DNA from: Exobasidium rhododendri
Taxonomy: Eukaryota; Basidiomycota; Exobasidiomycetes; Exobasidiales; Exobasidiaceae
Assembly (NCBI GenBank): GCA_026210745.1
Contig: CP110631.1
Location: 5,022,001 to 5,086,000 of the forward strand
Direction of reading: 5' to 3'
DNA length: 64,000 nucleotides
In this document: positions 62,126 through 64,000 of the stretch, piece by piece
Layout: every line of letters begins with the position of its first letter
Numbering within the stretch: the first letter of the stretch is position 1
The notes under the pieces: generated by a model
Databases searched by the model: none
What the model was told of the DNA's origin: nothing
What the model saw: the letters and a program-made list of their open reading frames with translations, nothing else
Translations under genes and position numbers: made by a program

Positions 62126-64000
62126 ATGCGAGGACCGAAGTCTTGTCTGAATTGTCGCAGATCTAAGCAGCGATGTGATCTACCTGACCGCGGCGCCATT
62201 CAACCTAGCAACACAGCTCAACCAGCGCATCTCGCTTGCCATCGATGTAAGATCCTCAAGCTGCCATGTACGATCGACATTCCCCTTCGAGCGAGCGGAG
62301 GGAAACAGTCAAACCAGAAAAGGAGTGCCAGTCATCATCTACAAACATCATCGCCCAGAGATCCGTCTCGACATGGGGGACCGCCAGCAGCATCGAACTC
62401 TAGCAGTAGTCATCATCGTACACCCACTTCGTTCCACGCCAGTGCATCTCAGGAAGGTCATCGAGAGGTGCACATCTTTGATCCACACTTTTCTGAATAT
62501 GGCAATGAAGGAGCAGATGCCAGCAGGACTTCTGCTCTTGCGTCTCGGGACCCCGACTCTTCTTTCACCTCTCAGAAGAGCCAGAGCCTTTTCTCAGACG
62601 TCGGTGAAAAGTTGAAAGGGTTTCGTCCCTTTTCTTATCTGTATCGTCTTTGCTCTGCTCAGTCTGACTTCGTGGCGCCTTCAACGGGGGAGCAGGTCCA
62701 GAGTCTGCTCCTGTGGGAGATCTGCGATAAGCATGCCGCTTTCATCGATTGGCAGGAGATGAATGCACAGTGAGTGAGGACTCGGTAGAGTTGGGAAGAA
62801 GGGGGCGACGTAATTGATTCCAAATGTCACTCTTTCTCCTTACTGCAGTCTTCAAGCATACAAATTTTTCCTTCCCTTTTTGGAGCCATTCAACGAGCGA
62901 GATCCGGTCCCGAGACAGGCAGGATTCTACCTCGCCACAAGCCTCTACCTGGCAGCGCTGCGGTCTGACTTGATCGAATTGCAAATCGAGCTCCTCCACT
63001 ATCTTCGCCAGACAGCTCTGTCCTGCCTCATACGGGGCCCTACAAACGCCGGCGAAGCAGCAGCTCTGGTCGCACTCGCCTTGTACGAGCCTCTGCTGCT
63101 CATTCATTCTGTGAAAGAGATGCAATTGGACGGTTCGGGACTACTGGCCGCGGCCTCGACAGCCTCGAGAACGTTAGACTTTGATCGGCTACCTGCTATG
63201 ATGCGATCGGTGGACCTTCATTCGAATCGAGACCCGACTGGTCTACTACGGCAATGCTCACTTTGGGTCACTATCGCATTCTATTCTGGCATCATCACAT
63301 TGGCAGGCAATCCTCATCAGCGTCCCTTTCTCGAATGCACAATCCAAGACTTGAACGACGTAGAGCTGTTTTGCAAGAGATCACTCGAGGTTGCTGGAGC
63401 TGCGCAATGGTCAGATCAGGTCTCACTCCTACAGATTCTCATTTTTCGGTATCGCACCCTTCGAGACTTTTTGGAGATTACGTGTAGGCAGCTGACCATC
63501 TTGGAAGGAACAGCCGTCTTCCCCTACGATGAAGCGGAAGCTTGCCTGAGCGAAGGGGTATCAAGATCATATGCTTGTGCCGGCGACGTATTGAACAGAC
63601 TTCAAGCGCTAAGATCTCGGCTTTGTGAGTGGGTGTGTTATGAAGAAAGGTGTTTATCGAGAGAGACACTGAGATTCAAGTCCTCTCTTCACAGCCCTCC
63701 CGGAAATCTCTTGCGACATCTACATTGACTATTTGGAGCTCGAGACGGAGCTGCTGCATGTCCTTTGCATTTCCAACTTCACCGAAGCATGTATTCTTCG
63801 AATCGCCAATAGCTACGGTCGCCCCATGTCTATGCAGAATTTCGTGCAAAGATTGACGAGAGACGGAAGAGCGGTCCTGTTCAGCTCTATCGTCGGGATG
63901 CCCAAGTGCGATCTATCCAAGAAGATCAGCACGCTGTTTTCCAACTTCACCAGTCGATGGAGTAGTAATCGACAAGAGCAGCAAGGCAATGGCGGCCATC
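62126..64000 (+). CDS. Zn2Cys6 transcription factor (C-terminus outside window)
   Basis: Exons 62126-62769, 62849-63624 and 63695 to beyond 64000; introns with GTGAGT donors and TACTGCAG and TTCACAG acceptors, all in frame. 575 codons are visible. The zinc cluster starts MRGPKSCLNCRRSKQRCDLP, and the second half is CHRCKILKLPC; the loop between the third and fourth Cys is about 20 residues (inserted Ala/Pro/Gln-rich), longer than usual. After a Ser-rich linker, a helical domain (GFRPFSYLYRLCSAQSDF ... LYLAALRSDLIELQIELLH ... ALVALALYEPLLLIHSV) resembles the middle domain of fungal regulators. Upstream frame is open to 61946, but Met 62126 sits just before the zinc cluster as is usual. Confidence 0.87.

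Noticed and set aside
1-64000. Bacterial-type features (operons, Shine-Dalgarno sites, CRISPR, IS elements)
   Set aside because: Introns, gene spacing and protein families are fungal; no direct-repeat arrays with unique spacers seen.

Overview
This window is nuclear DNA of a filamentous or dimorphic fungus, most likely a basidiomycete and possibly a smut relative (Ustilaginomycotina). The signs are dense short spliceosomal introns (about 40-95 nt) that nearly all start GTGAGT and end CAG or TAG, genes on both strands without operons, Zn2Cys6 and C2H2 transcription factors, DHA1 drug transporters, old yellow enzyme, and a Ty1/copia retrotransposon. The lineage is an inference from gene style. 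I saw no rRNA, tRNA or CRISPR array. Gene models were built by hand from splice signals and reading-frame continuity; exon coordinates are given inside each entry.

Layout. 1-1503: DHA1-type MFS transporter cut by the window start. 3.2-12.5 kb: several very small genes, an FMP52-like Rossmann protein, an aquaporin with seven exons, a type II membrane protein and a divergent pair of small proteins with mitochondrial-style N-termini. Two of the small genes (4157-4489 and 12326-12529) encode the same distinctive N-terminus. 13.8-16.6 kb: two tandem C2H2 zinc-finger genes, followed by two tandem ~82-residue proteins that may be paralogues, a kelch protein (18.5-19.8 kb) and a glutathione S-transferase (20.3-21.0 kb).

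21.7-23.0 kb holds a poorly resolved or decayed multi-exon gene. 24.0-30.4 kb holds a stand-alone condensation-domain acyltransferase, a small protein, an HSL-type esterase and a Zn2Cys6 regulator whose zinc cluster is at its C-terminus; together these look like a small candidate metabolite locus. 32.9-42.6 kb holds a WW-domain protein, an AIF-like FAD oxidoreductase, a GNAT acetyltransferase, an NADP-binding dehydrogenase-like protein, an old yellow enzyme with altered catalytic residues, and a PEP mutase/isocitrate lyase family protein.

43.5-50.1 kb is one MFS transporter gene split by a complete 4.86-kb copia element. It has 264-bp LTRs differing at 2 positions, a 5-bp target duplication AGCCA, an intact single ORF, and a primer binding site matching the anticodon arm of initiator tRNA-Met. 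A degraded LTR of the same family lies at 50885-50993 in the adjacent gene-poor stretch. 52.8-55.6 kb is an eight-exon Zn2Cys6 factor with a fungal-specific middle domain. 56.2-58.0 kb is a membrane acyltransferase-3 protein. 59.2-61.5 kb is a CxxC-rich SSUH2-like protein. 62.1-64.0 kb is a further Zn2Cys6 factor cut by the window end.
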